64,000 bases of DNA from Dactylonectria macrodidyma (Eukaryota; Ascomycota; Sordariomycetes; Hypocreales; Nectriaceae). Made by a program: the position numbers and the translations under genes. Positions 1 through 11,034 of this stretch are shown here, one piece after another. Where the stretch lies: positions 620,001 through 684,000 of the forward strand of contig JAGMUV010000020.1 in the NCBI GenBank assembly GCA_020744425.1, in the 5' to 3' direction. The notes beneath the pieces are model-generated. The model made no database searches. It worked only from the letters and a program-made list of their open reading frames with translations, and was not told the DNA's origin. How positions within the stretch are numbered: position 1 is the stretch's first letter; each line of letters starts with the position of its first letter.

Positions 1-468
1 TCCGGATGTACTTGCGCACGTCGTAGTCATCCGCTACCTTGTGCCAGTACCTCTTGATCTCCGGCCCCGTAGCGTACGCCTCAGTCCAAGTCGCCGAGGG
101 TGCAAAGGTCGCTTGGTATGCGTGCGCTGGCACGTCGCAGCGGACGCCGGGGTAGATGTTGGAGTGCCAGACGCCACCCTGGAAACATGTTAGCAAGAGA
201 AGCTTATTCTAAGTAAGGCGTGGCTTACAATGTCGTCGTTTCTTTCGTAGATGACAAGGTCGAGCCCAGGGACTTTAGCGGGCAACAGAATTCCTGCTAT
301 AATGCCGCTAATGCCCGCGCCGACGACGACGACTCGGATGGGAGGGTGCTCATCTATGGGGTGATCTTCGAGTTCCAGTGCTGGGAGTACAGTTCTGAGA
401 ATTTGCTTCTTTGCCCCATCCTCTAGTCTCCCAAGTTCATGGTCGTTGAGAAGTGCGCCGGGTGCCAT
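1..468 (-). CDS. FAD-dependent monooxygenase, Baeyer-Villiger type (N-terminal part, cut by window edge)
   Basis: Likely an NADPH/FAD-dependent monooxygenase of the Baeyer-Villiger/flavin-containing type, inserting oxygen into a ketone or related substrate. Seen: exon 1 (468-229, 80 residues) starts MAPGALLNDHELG and carries the FAD-binding Rossmann fingerprint VVVVGAGISGIIAG at about residues 46-59, then a beta-strand ending YERNDDI. A 50-nt intron (228-179, GTAAGC...CAG with GCTAAC branch point) joins it to exon 2 (178-1), which continues GGVWHSNIYPGVRCDVPAHAYQ, the usual GG-W-x-N-x-YPG-x-xCD segment of this family. The rest of the gene lies left of the window, so the catalytic and NADPH-binding motifs are not visible and the substrate cannot be guessed. 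The start is the first ATG of the open frame. Confidence 0.85.
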
Positions 469-911
469 TTTGCCTGATCAAGCTCGCGAAGAAAAAGTCT
501 CGGATGTAGTTGTCTGCTAACAGAAGACGTTATACAATGTTGGTCTATCTGCGATATCGGGAATACCAAAGCACAGATGGGCATCACCGGATATTAATAA
601 TGCACGACAGCCAATCTATGTTGCATATTCCCGAGCACACAATCGTCGTCAGTCGTTGCGAATTGATTGGTATCACGATAACCGGGGCACCAAGCATCAC
701 GCAATGCGGGGATATGCGTGGTGTTGGGTGGGATAATCGTTGCTGGGCCTGACTCCGAACAGGCGTCAAGAATCTCATCTTCAAAATCTGACGTATAATA
801 TCTCATTATCATTCAGAAGACGATTTTTCTAATTGTTAAGGTATCGTTAACGGTTGATAATACTGAAAACCCCATGACAAAAGAAACGGAACGTGAAGTG
901 CCACCCCGCAC
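469..911. other. intergenic stretch
   Basis: This separates the monooxygenase start from the 3' end of the hemerythrin-domain gene. Short overlapping frames on both strands show no recognisable domain or codon pattern. It should hold the monooxygenase promoter. Confidence 0.5.
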
Positions 912-1783
912 TCATTCTGCAGCATACAATGGCTTGAGGTTTCCCTGACGATCGCAGGATCCAAACTTGTAAAGGTCCTTGTTGAACCACCAAACAATAC
1001 TGCGGCACAAGAACTTGACAATACCCGGAGCTGGTGGGAAAGCTGCCCAGAGATCTTCTTCGTAGTGTAGGTCGTGATTGGCGAAGAAGAAGCACATCCC
1101 AGACAGGCCCAGGGCTTTCTGTACATAGCGTAGAGTCAGTAAGTAACAGAACATTTGGATCAACAGGTTGCCTTACCATGGTCTTTTCACCTTCGTCGTC
1201 GAATACCTTGGGTAGAGTATTCATCTTATCACCATACTGCCTCAGGCCCTGCAGCGTCGGCAACTCGCCTGCTAAGTGCTCCACCAAAACAGTACCAAAA
1301 CCATCGATCAATTCCACAATCCTCCTACCATCGTACTTCTCCTTCCCACTATGGCAGTCCTTCACAAACTTTGAAAACGCATCGAGGCCTTCCTGGAACG
1401 CGTGGTGCTGTTGCACGTTGAGATCCATAACACCCTTTCGCCCGCCAACGATTCGACGCTGGGGAAGAAGTCGGTCTCCTCGTTGTCGTGGTGCAGGCGC
1501 AGGAAGTCGTGCCATTTTAATATGTATGCGCAGAATGTGCGTTCGTCTGCGGGTTTGATGTACGGAGCTTGCAGGTAGATGGAGTTGAGGCCGCATATCA
1601 TACCATTGTGGATAATGCCCATCAACGAGGCGAGGTCATCGAATAGGTCTGGCTGGGGGTTCTTTAGTCAATTAGTTATCAAAGGCAAGAGGCGCGAACT
1701 AGTACCGTCTTTCCATCCTTTTTCAGTTTGAAATTTGGGGTCTGTACAAGCGGAAAGGGATGGTTAGCATACACAGGAGCCAT
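912..1783 (-). pseudogene. hemerythrin (HHE) domain protein, frame broken in exon 2
   Basis: The protein resembles fungal hemerythrin HHE cation-binding proteins, four-helix bundles holding a di-iron site with His/Glu ligands. I read three exons: 1783-1706 (MAPVYANHPFPLVQTPNFKL...), 1652-1177 and 1118-912 (ends KPLYAAE). Introns 1705-1653 and 1176-1119 have good borders. Candidate metal ligands are in MGIIHNGM, LRLHHDNEE, VQQHHAF and LVEHLAGE. Within exon 2 the frame changes near 1449-1443: upstream reads ...DFFPSVESL and downstream reads GGRKGVMDLNV one base out of register. No intron fits there. Adding one base makes the coding length a multiple of three (about 253 residues), so a single-base loss or a sequencing error is the simplest reading. 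Otherwise the protein looks well conserved, so the break would be recent. Confidence 0.7.
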
Positions 1784-3199
1784 CGTGTCTAAGATTGTAC
1801 AAGAATCTCAAGTTTCCCACAGTATCCCTGACGTTTGCTAACGAGGGGGGCAATCTCATACTTAAGCAATCACTCTTAACCCACGACAGTGTTTTTATTC
1901 AAGTTTAAAAGTAGCCCTAAATTCACAGAGCAGAGTCTCCATTGTCAATCGCCAATCAGGCATGGAGAATTGACAATCGAGGCTTCCGCTAGCTGCTAGG
2001 CCTTTCCTGCTCGGGCTTGTTTTGATCAATAGACTTGTGCTAGTCGCTCAGCTCAGGCGCCACAAAGCCATCCACGCCCGCCTAGCTGGGTGCATAATGA
2101 GCCGGTTTTCCGTGACGCCTTGAACTTCACCGTCTCTCGGACCAAACGGTCCTGGTTGAATCGGGAGCATGTTGTAATAATGGACCACCTCTTTGGGAGG
2201 TGCGGCCAATGGAGGAAGTCAAGGCGCCGCTTGTGCTATACCCGTTCTGTTCTTACCTGTTACGACCTAGACTTGGGCACGCAGAGGCCATTATGTCAGC
2301 TTCATGAATCATAGCACTTTCCTAGTGCGCGGGACACGGTGAGATTATAGCTCAATGACCTCGCTCGCACCCCCTTCTCAATATCTCGGCCGAGTATCGT
2401 GTTCAACCACACTCTCTCCAAGACGAGAATAGCTTGCATTTTAGGAATTTCTCTCTGCAGTCTAGATGTCCAACAGCAACCAAGCCATACAAACGTTACT
2501 TAAGCTGAGCAAACATTGTTGAGCAAGTCTTATCATATTTGGCAAGAGTGAGAAATATGGTGAAGGCGTAAACGGCAGCCCAACAACCGGGAGTAAACTT
2601 TCTTATCTGCATATGCTCCTATACGAACCTGTGCTATCTGGGAAAGCGAAGCACACTGATGCATTCACTTGGGGATTGGATACACCTGGTGGATACAAGA
2701 CACAGGAATTGCCATTTGGTTTCCTTCCCCTTATGTCCCACCTTTTGACGATCGGGTAACTCAAATAAATACCTGCTGGAGAGTGATCTCCCGCATAGGA
2801 TCAAAGCATGAACCATAAAGCCAGCCAACTTGACCCACGTCGTTCATAACTATTTCTGTCGTGTTCCTTTATGTGTTTGACCCTCTGTTTAGTAAATACG
2901 CGGCAGTGGTCGTGGATATTGGCCAAAGTCCTGGCTTGACTTCACTCATTGCTGTCGCACTAAGCTAGTTTGAATACGTACGATTATTGGATAAGCAATA
3001 ATATCAAAACCACGTTATAGCCCGCTTTGTGCTCTGGCGTAGCAGTTATTTATATATTACACAAGGATCGCTTGACGATGGCACTCAATGCAGTTTCCAG
3101 AGATTTCATGCCTCTACTGTAACAGTTCTATAAATTGTCCTAGGACCCTCAATCTTGAGAGTACCTTCCTTAATCTTCTTCGTCTCCAAATACACTGCC
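1784..3199. other. gene-poor stretch
   Basis: About 1.4 kb with only short frames (for example 2090-2314 and 2634-2828) lacking recognisable domains, signal peptides or intron-linked continuation. I see no RNA gene or clear repeat. It holds the promoter of the hemerythrin gene and the 3' flank of the membrane protein gene. Confidence 0.45.
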
Positions 3200-4674
3200 T
3201 TAAGGGTTCTTATCTGGAAAGTCTCCATGTTTGCGCCGCGTATCGTGCAACCCCCTCTTTTGAGATTCCACGTCTATGGAATCTTCTTTCTCATGATCAC
3301 TCTCAATCGTGCTCGTGAAACTTGAAAGCCAAAGCGCAGAGTCCTTCGGAGGAGGTACCGGTCCGGCCCAGGAGAATGCACGTTCCACGGGTGCTGGTCT
3401 CTTTGGTGCCACTGGTGCCACTACTGTCGAAACACTGCTCCTCTGATCACCAATGCCCTTCTTTTCATCTTTCTCTCCCACCCACCGGTCCTCTTGAACA
3501 CTAAAGAATCGCATTGTCCTGCGCCAGGAGTATTCACGAATGTGTCGTTTATGGCCGCTGTCGTGCGGCGCTCTATGAAACACTGCAGGCGTGCTGTGGT
3601 TTGTAAGGTTGAGGTCGCGGCCGAACGGGAACGGGTTATTGATGTGACAAGCACAGTCGCAGGTGACCTGATTGCCTGTGTTCCTGACGATTTTCGCAAT
3701 GAGGTTAGACATGCCAAGCTCAATGTGAAGTTTTACAAGGTATGCCAAAGAATGAAAGATGACATATCTGGCTCGTTGTGTTATGAGTAAAGAGGTCAAA
3801 CTGTCAAATTTGAACATACACGAATGTATCTGGAATAAACATCATCCCAAAGATCAAGGCCTGCCACCAATAGTGAGACACAATAGATGACCCAGATAAC
3901 GGGGCGCAACGTACATCCATGGAGATGGACAGGAAAATCATGGCTATGTTGAATCGGTATAAAAAGACGTATTTCGAAAGTCCATACTGAATAAGCGACG
4001 ACCGAACCAGGTACACAAAGTAGCAGTTCAGGCCACCATCAAGAAAGAGGAACATGAGCTTCTGGCCACGGTCGAAAATGTTGTTAATGACAATCCATCG
4101 TTGGTTGATCTGCAGTCGGGCAGGTATCCAAATGCAGCTCACTGCAATATTGATCAGGACCATGATGCTAAAAACTCCCCATCGCAGGCGACGGACCGTG
4201 ACTGGGGAGACCGCAAGTAGGGCGACGCGATTGATGATAATTTGCACAATGCAGTGAACCTGGAATATCCAGAGTATCACTGGGAAGGAGTTGGCATGAC
4301 TTCGTGGATCGATTGGGGACATGCATACCTATGCCGAAGTAGAATTCGAAACTAGGCATGGAGTGTCAGTCAATCCCAAGGTAAAGCATTCTGACAATAT
4401 TTAAGTCGGCTTACCTTGGTGGGATTTTCCCCATGATAAATCCCCATCCAACTCCGCCAAAGACAGTGCTCACTATCAACTCGAGCCATATCAAAGCCAT
4501 GTACCAAGTCACCTTTTTCTTGCGTCTGTACTGGTTCCGAGTCTGGTTCGCAACGCGGAAAATGCCGAAGCCACTCAATCCTAGCGATATTCCCCATGTG
4601 GTGCTGACGATGATGAGGTCGTCAATCGTTGGTTCGGAAGATTGATACCATGGCGGAATGAGTGTGCCTGGCAT
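3200..4674 (-). CDS. seven-helix integral membrane protein of a fungal family, unknown function
   Basis: A probable plasma-membrane protein of about 418 residues. Exons read as 4674-4415, 4351-4329 (23 nt), 4279-3915, 3860-3820 and 3767-3200; all phases agree. Seven hydrophobic segments are visible: around LIIVSTTWGISLGLSGFGIF, YMALIWLELIVSTVFGGVGW, VILWIFQVHCIVQIIINRVA, GVFSIMVLINIAVSCIW, LFLDGGLNCYFVYLV, FNIAMIFLSISMDALIFGMM and SLAYLVKLHIELGMSNLI. After the last helix comes a long hydrophilic tail of about 170 residues, rich in charged residues and proline, probably cytosolic. The topology resembles fungal seven-helix proteins of unknown role (a receptor-like function is possible but not shown). 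A frame jump near 4328 is explained by a 49-nt intron (4328-4280), so I regard the gene as intact. It starts at the ATG of MPGTLIPPWYQ. Confidence 0.75.
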
Positions 4675-6080
4675 ATTTTCATGGTGTATTGGGCTATTGA
4701 GCTAGAGAGACGAGGGTGTTCATAGGAGTCGTTTCTCGGTAGACGCGTGACGAGGGTATCGGCAGGGAGCTTTGAGATTCGATTCGAAGGAGGATTCGCA
4801 GAAGGTCCATGTCGAGATGAACGGGAAAGCGGAAAGTACATATCACAAGAAACGATGGCCGGTTCTAGTTAGCACATTCTATGAGTTTGAGACAGCTATC
4901 GGTAGAGCTCGGGTAGTTCCAGGAAGCTTTCCCAGTCGAGGTCTAGCCTCGATTGAATGAGACACATAGCGTACTTGACGCAAGCGCAAGCTCGTGTGTC
5001 CTCGTCTCAACAGAGTGATACTTTCCCTATTATAGAACCGGAAATGATACGCATTTTCTCTCTCTGCAAATGTGACTACGAGTCTGCGGGGGCGGAAAGT
5101 TAAATGCCGGGTGCCAAGCCGATGAACATTCCAGTTGGTCGGGAATCGACACTGGCGATAGGTCAAAACAAACTTCCAGATCGCGGGGATTCAGCTGAAA
5201 GCGATGGCTTGGCAGCCCACATCCCGAAAGTCCATAGTCTCGAAGCTAAAGTCATCGTTCGGGATGTCTAGCTTTCCAATGCTAGTTGGATGATCGAGAT
5301 TTGGTGCGCACGTGTTTGATGAAGTAGAGGAAGAAGGAATGCATTTTGAAAGAAACGAGCAGTGAGGAGACTTACTGTGCAAAGTTTTGCGGTATCACAA
5401 ATCACGACGTACTTCCCCACGCCTTATTCAGCTTAATCATAGGCTAACAATCACAACAGAGATAGTACCAAGACACTTCATGATCGCGGAAAAGGAAAAG
5501 GAAATTAGGGGTACTGGCAAGGGTTCTGGCTGTCGTTTGGATGACATAATCATGGAGTCTTCAAGATCGCGTGAGCATAGAGGTTTTGTAGTAGCTAAGA
5601 ATGTGAGGAAAAGAAGGAGATTCATCCCGCCTCCGTTCAGCAGTACAAATGTCCGTCCTATATGGAGGTAGAAGGAAGAAAGTTATATCTCATTGGATGT
5701 TAACACAATTAACTCGGGGACTTGAACTGGCAGTCGCTGCAGTTTGCCAGGCAGTGGAACCTGGTGACGGAAGCCTAGCTTGGTGATCATTTATATTAGG
5801 TGGATGCGACCCCAGATCATGGCTCACGGTGTATTATTCGTTCGCTGAGGACGGCTATCCTATATTATCATGAAGGCGAGAGACGGATCGATCCTGGTTG
5901 CTGAAGATAGCTACTAACTAGTAGGCTTGGTGAACTAGGGAGTAAGGATGGGTAAGCGCTGATTTTGCCGAGAAGATTTCTGTCAAGGAATTCATTTCGC
6001 CCAGAGCAAATAGACCACGCCAGGCGGGCTTCATGTTGCTTATCTAACCTGTATAAATACATAATGACTCTAGAACCCAT
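4675..6080. other. intergenic stretch
   Basis: About 1.4 kb between the membrane protein start and the 3' end of the GH7 gene. Frames such as 4879-5166, 5191-5382 and 5387-5671 overlap one another on both strands and show no family signal. I see no gene here. Confidence 0.45.
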
Positions 6081-7489
6081 TCAGGCACTGTATCGGCCTT
6101 GGTGCTGATGAAGATGGCGGTGGGCGTGGGTTTCCCTTCGGAACAGCCCTGAAGAGCTGTCCCGTTTATAGGGTGAGCTCAGGACAAAGGTGGAATTGAT
6201 CTCTCCAATCCTGATGTTGCTGAATGTCACCTCGGGATATGGCTCTACCTTGAGAATTGAGGTAGGGCTGCCCTCGGTGGCATTGCATGGCCCAGCATCA
6301 CCCTGGTCAAGCCAGGCCATGTTGCCGCCCTCATCCCACCAGATGCTCATGGCGAGTACCATCCCTCGGCTCATGGCCTCACCCATTCCCTTCATGCCGC
6401 CCAGCCTCATGAACGGATCTGCGCCCGTTGCTTTGCAGTATTCGTCATTGATGAAATTGACCTTTGGCGGCCCGTCGATGTTAACAACGGCGCTTTGGAT
6501 GATATGGTTATCCTGGACATAAAGCCGATGTAGTTCCTTGAGGTCACCGTACTTGTCGGCCACGAACTGAGAAACGACGGTAAACTTTCTGGTCGTGTCA
6601 ACGGTGAATGTATCGCCGCGCCCGTAGTAGTCGGTAACGTTGACGCGGTTAGGGTTCCATCCACAGCCGGGCTTGTCGCATACACCATCGCTGCCGCACT
6701 CAGCACCAACGCATTCGTAGACGCCTGTCTGATTACACACATGAGGTGCAATATGTGTAGCTCGAGAGTTTGCTTCCCAGATGTCAAGCTCGTTACAGCA
6801 AGAGCCTCGGCCGGCAATGTTACCCTTTATCACGCGTAAGTCATAGTTGCCCTGGCAGTTGAGTACGGCAATGAGGTACTTACCACTCCGTTGATGAAAG
6901 GCGTCACAAAACACTGGGCATCACAGTATCCAGTGCCATAGTAGGGACCGGCCTTATTATGGGGGCTCAGACTTTGACCGCCATCCGGCAGCATCTCGGA
7001 AAGATAGAGTGCGCTATTCATGCCGCAGGGCAATTTTGACATCTCGACATCGAAGGTAAACTCGCTACCAGTGAGATACAACATGTCGTACTTCTCCTTA
7101 TTTTCCTCCAACAGGTAAACCCGAGGAGAGATGGTCGTATTGCGGTACCGCTGCTGGAGACGAAGCTCGGTCCCGGACGTGGTGACGCCATGGGTGGTGT
7201 AGTCAGGTATCCCCTCAATGATGCAGTTTTTGGCGCAGGACGCGGCATCAGGACAGGCTGTGGCGTTTGGTGGGTTTCCCCAAGAGCCACAGTCGAGGTT
7301 GTTAGTAGCCTGGTGAATAGGGTGTTGACTTGAATCCACGACGATGTAGTTTGCTTGCTTCTTGCAGCCGCCAATCACCGTGCAGCGGAATGTGTCCAGC
7401 TTGGGGTGCACCTCGGTAGTGTTACCGGGGGTTTGCCCTGCTGCGAGTTGGGCAACCAAACTGAGGATGAGAAAGATGGGAAAAGCCAT
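6081..7489 (-). CDS. GH7 endo-beta-1,4-glucanase (secreted cellulase, no CBM)
   Basis: A secreted endoglucanase hydrolysing internal beta-1,4 bonds of cellulose. Two exons, 7489-6884 and 6824-6081, separated by a 59-nt intron, give 449 residues. Residues 1-18 (MAFPIFLILSLVAQLAAG) form a signal peptide; an in-frame ATG 36 nt upstream (7525) would add 12 residues before it and is less likely. The GH7 catalytic E-x-D-x-x-E appears as NELDIWEANSRATH. The flanking GYCDAQCFVTPFING and GRGSCCNELD match the endoglucanase branch rather than cellobiohydrolases, which have longer loops before the catalytic motif. MSIWWDEGGNMAWLD is another family hallmark. There is no cellulose-binding module or Ser/Thr linker; instead the protein ends in a His-rich tail (HAHRHLHQHQ). 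The promoter carries two XlnR-type sites (separate entry). Confidence 0.92.
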
Positions 7490-7589
7490 ACTGAGTCGCC
7501 AAAGGCTTACAGATCGACTTGACAAGTTAAAGAAAGTGAAACGAGGGTGGTGGTGAAATACTGCTTCATTTCATCGTCATCAAGTGAAG

Positions 7590-7892
7590 GATATATACAC
7601 CTTTTTAGCCGGAGCCTAAGCAGAGGATAGATTTACGTGAAACACTAGAAAAGGGGTTTCAACTTGGCAGTCATGTCGGAAGAAAAAGTCAATTTAGCCG
7701 TCGAGTGACCCAATTCAGGGGTCTCCCGGCGATCTTGAGTTTTCTACGTACTTGGTGCAAAGCTAATTAAAATTATTCCGGGAGAAGTAGTGGACTCAGG
7801 CGTCCAGTTCGTTTCGCAACCCTTGTTTACCAATGCTTTAATCGGCAGAAGCATACTGGAAAAACAGTCCGGCCAATTGGGGGGCGCTGGGG
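7590..7892 (-). promoter_or_regulatory. GH7 promoter: TATA box, two GGCTAAA (XlnR-type) sites, CCAAT, CreA-type site
   Basis: Read on the minus strand: a TATA-like TATATA at 7597-7591; GGCTAAA at 7610-7604, directly upstream of it and about 115 bp before the ATG; and a second GGCTAAA at 7699-7693, about 204 bp before the ATG. GGCTAAA is the published XlnR/Xyr1 recognition sequence. A CCAAT/ATTGG overlap lies at 7873-7880, and a CTGGGG match to the CreA consensus SYGGRG at 7887-7892. Together these fit induction by plant polysaccharide breakdown products and carbon catabolite repression. The sites are seen; the binding is inferred. Confidence 0.6.
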
Positions 7893-10800
7893 TGGTTCCG
7901 GTTCTTCCGCATCCTCCACAAATGAAGGTTTAGAGTTGTTTTTGAGAGACACGGCAATTAGCAATTTAACCCATGTCGCCAAGGTTCGCTTTCAGGGCAC
8001 GGAGGTATATGCGGCCCGAAATCCCGCAGATATGCTCCTCCCAGATGCCAACGATATACCCTAAACATGGCTAGTACTAAAAAGGTCCTAAAAGGTCTTC
8101 CGTGGTTACATGCTTGCTCCTTTTAGACAATCAATCCGACTCCCTTCTCGCAAGATTTTTTCCACCAAGCATATGTATTGACATTCAAACACTGGCTACA
8201 GAGTACTTGACAGCCTTTTCTATAAAACTCTAGCTTGAAAAATAAAGTACTACTAACAGAGCAGAGTACCACTTGGAATACATGGAATCAGCTAGCTGTC
8301 AGATGTTTCTGGCACATGAGCATGTTCTATCTGCCTCCTTCAATAGCATTCAATGACAATGCATCAGCACGACTATGACACTACAGATACCCAGCTGGAC
8401 GTTCGTGTTGAAAAGGACGAAGACAGCGACGTCTACTTAGAGCATCTAGAACGCGAGAGCCTCACGGCCGGCCGCCACCCACAAGTGATCGTCTTGGGCC
8501 GAGGACCAGTTCTATTGGCTGTCACTAGGACACAGTAAGGACTTGAGAGTTGACGCCAAAGCCGCTAGTGAGGCCGGACTAGTTTCGTGCAAGGCTTGGG
8601 ACTAGACTAGTACCAACAGGATTTTAAGCTTGGTTCGTTGATCGGAGATGCCATGTTCTGGGGCATGGGCAAATCCAGAACCCGGCCCTCCGTAGTTACA
8701 TAGTAGTTCTCCTTGGGTGAAGTGCCTGTCCCATAGTACTCCCCAAATATTTCTGTCATTGATAAGTGATGCTACCCCAATAGTGGCGACACTAGCGGCG
8801 ACACCGCAAATGATCTTATGTCTTAAGCCGGAACAAGAGATCCCGAGACACGCCTTGTACCTCTCGTTGCGCTCCGTCATTTCAAGTCGTCAATACATAG
8901 AGCAAGCCTCTATCATTTTGGATCCCTCAGTACATGGCTTACTAGGAAGAAGACGCCCATCTCAGTCGCCAGTATCGCATGCCGCGTCAGAAATTTAATG
9001 ATGACAGCAAGTCTATTGCTTTTGCCACCCTTCAGTCCCCTCATCATCTAATGGCGGTAGCAACGGAACGATGGCGTCTAGTGCTCTACTCATTGGCGCC
9101 AAGCTTCAGCAGGGTGTATGACGGCCGATTGACTTGGGACTGAGCCTTCAAGTCTGGCTTGGTACCCGACAAGCATGGGCGCTACGCTTAGCTGAAGAGT
9201 ATGGGGCGTTGTAAACTTGCTGTCCATCATTAAGCTATCGTCATGATCGTCTTCGGTACGCCCTTTGCTAAGTCGAGCAGTCTAGACACTCCCAGCTTCC
9301 GAGACGTGGAGCTAGAACGCCCAGAGTGCACTCGCTCTGTCATAGCTGGCTTGATCGTGCGTAGGTCTTATCTTCAGCTTCAGAATCCAGTCTCCGAGCC
9401 CGAAAGACGTGAAGGCGGATAGGGCTACCACTTGAAACGGGTTGCCCTTGCCAGTGCTGGCCACACGGGCCAAGATACCAGCTGGACACGAACAGCGCGT
9501 AGTGAATCCAAGAACCGGCGCGGTGGTACCGAGATTCGAGTTAGATTACCGGAATCACGATGTGGAAAATCGTTCCAAATCACGATTGGAAAACTGGTTC
9601 CAGCCATATCTGGCGAATTTCCGGCAAACTCAATCTGGATAGATACAGGCGCTAGTGTCATTCCGGCGGTAAAGCGTAGCCAGTGTGGCGGTTGGCGAAT
9701 AATAAGGTCGTGGGTCCAATCTTTGAGTTGCCAGTCTGGAAGAATTAGCGAAAAACCAATCAAGGTACATTACCGACATATATCCAAGGTCAGCGAGTCA
9801 TCTTTGCTTAGTGACTGGCCAAATATAACCAGACCGCTTCATCTAGTACACGACCAAATCGCCAATGATTAGCGTGACGCCCTAGCCACGTAGCTATCCA
9901 CGCCTCCTCCCGCCGTCGACGCCAAAGAAAGCCTTTGTTATCACGAGCGCGGTTGTAGGCCATGAGATCCAACATATCCAATCAAGGAGAACGTCTCACC
10001 GCCTCTAGACTACCGGGTAGGGCCGGCCCCGGGAATTAGAGTTAGAGTGGATATAGCCGATGGAATATGAGAACGGGTAAGTAAACTACCTCTATTTAAG
10101 TAGCAGATACGCTGCTGCTAAAGGAAGAGTGGGATTGCTTGGCAGGAATAAATCGTGAGGGTACCTAGTTGATCGGCCGAGATGGACAGGTTACCCTTCC
10201 CCACAAGCGGCCTAGGCCACACTATCCTTGAGGATTGTGCCTCATTTATCGCGCATAATGCCGATCCGTGAATTTAGACCTGATAATAGTTATCCAATTG
10301 CAAAGAACACTAGACACAACTGGTTAAGGCTTGAGTAGATCTCAAGCTAGACTTTGAGAACTTGCCCTTGATGGTGCGGACAGCAGCGTAGAAGAAGCTA
10401 GACCTTGAGGTTTCACTTAAGGTGTAGCGATCAATGCTGTACCCAAAGTCAGATGTTTATGGATTTCATTTGACCTTTTTCTTCGTGTATATGTTACTTT
10501 TGGCCATGCGACTATTCAAGTCCCGACAATTACGCCTGGTGAAGGTGTGATGGAAAATAATATCACGTTTTTGACTTGAACTTGTAGCCGAGCAACCAAC
10601 AAATACAGTCGAAACCCCGTATATTCACTATCGTATTCTTGTTCGCTTTCCATTCCTGTCGGAAGCACCGAACTCGGTCCCTGAATGTCGAGAACCGTAG
10701 CGCATAATGATATCTGTAAATCAGCCACAGGCTGGGTCTAGACCATTTCCGCATTACTCTCTTCGAGACTCCACCACTGGGGACTCAGACACCACAGCAA

Positions 10801-11034
10801 GACTAAGATTAAGTCTTCGTTAGAGAGTGCCTGGACCCGCCGCTTTCGGTTTAACCATATGCTTGTCTCGATCTAGAGCATCCCAGCTAGGATCTGATCA
10901 GCCCAACCTGAGCTGTGGCGTTATTGAATATGGAGAAGCAGACTTGACGGAGCATGCATTTAAATTCGCCCTGTTCTTCCGTTGCGACATCCATCTCTTC
11001 ACTATCCTTCTCTATCACTCAAGCCGATCACAAC
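7893..11034. other. long gene-poor stretch
   Basis: About 3.1 kb. Frames at 8353-8538, 8602-8880 (minus), 9425-9872 (both strands overlapping) and 10516-10754 (minus) show no domain I recognise and no intron-linked extension. No tRNA, terminal inverted repeat or transposase motif was recognised. The right end should hold the promoter of the secreted protein gene. Confidence 0.4.

Noticed and set aside
1034..1558. 174-residue plus-strand frame opposite the hemerythrin gene
   Set aside because: Antisense shadow of conserved coding sequence; no domain of its own.
4270..4335. Apparent 4-bp insertion/frameshift in the seven-helix protein gene
   Set aside because: A 49-nt intron with GTATGC donor and CCCAG acceptor restores the frame exactly.
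6190..6817. Frames overlapping the GH7 gene on both strands
   Set aside because: Shadows of the well-supported cellulase exon.
8602..9872. Overlapping plus and minus frames in the 8.6-9.9 kb gap
   Set aside because: No domain, no codon preference that I can see, mutual overlap; not supportable as genes.
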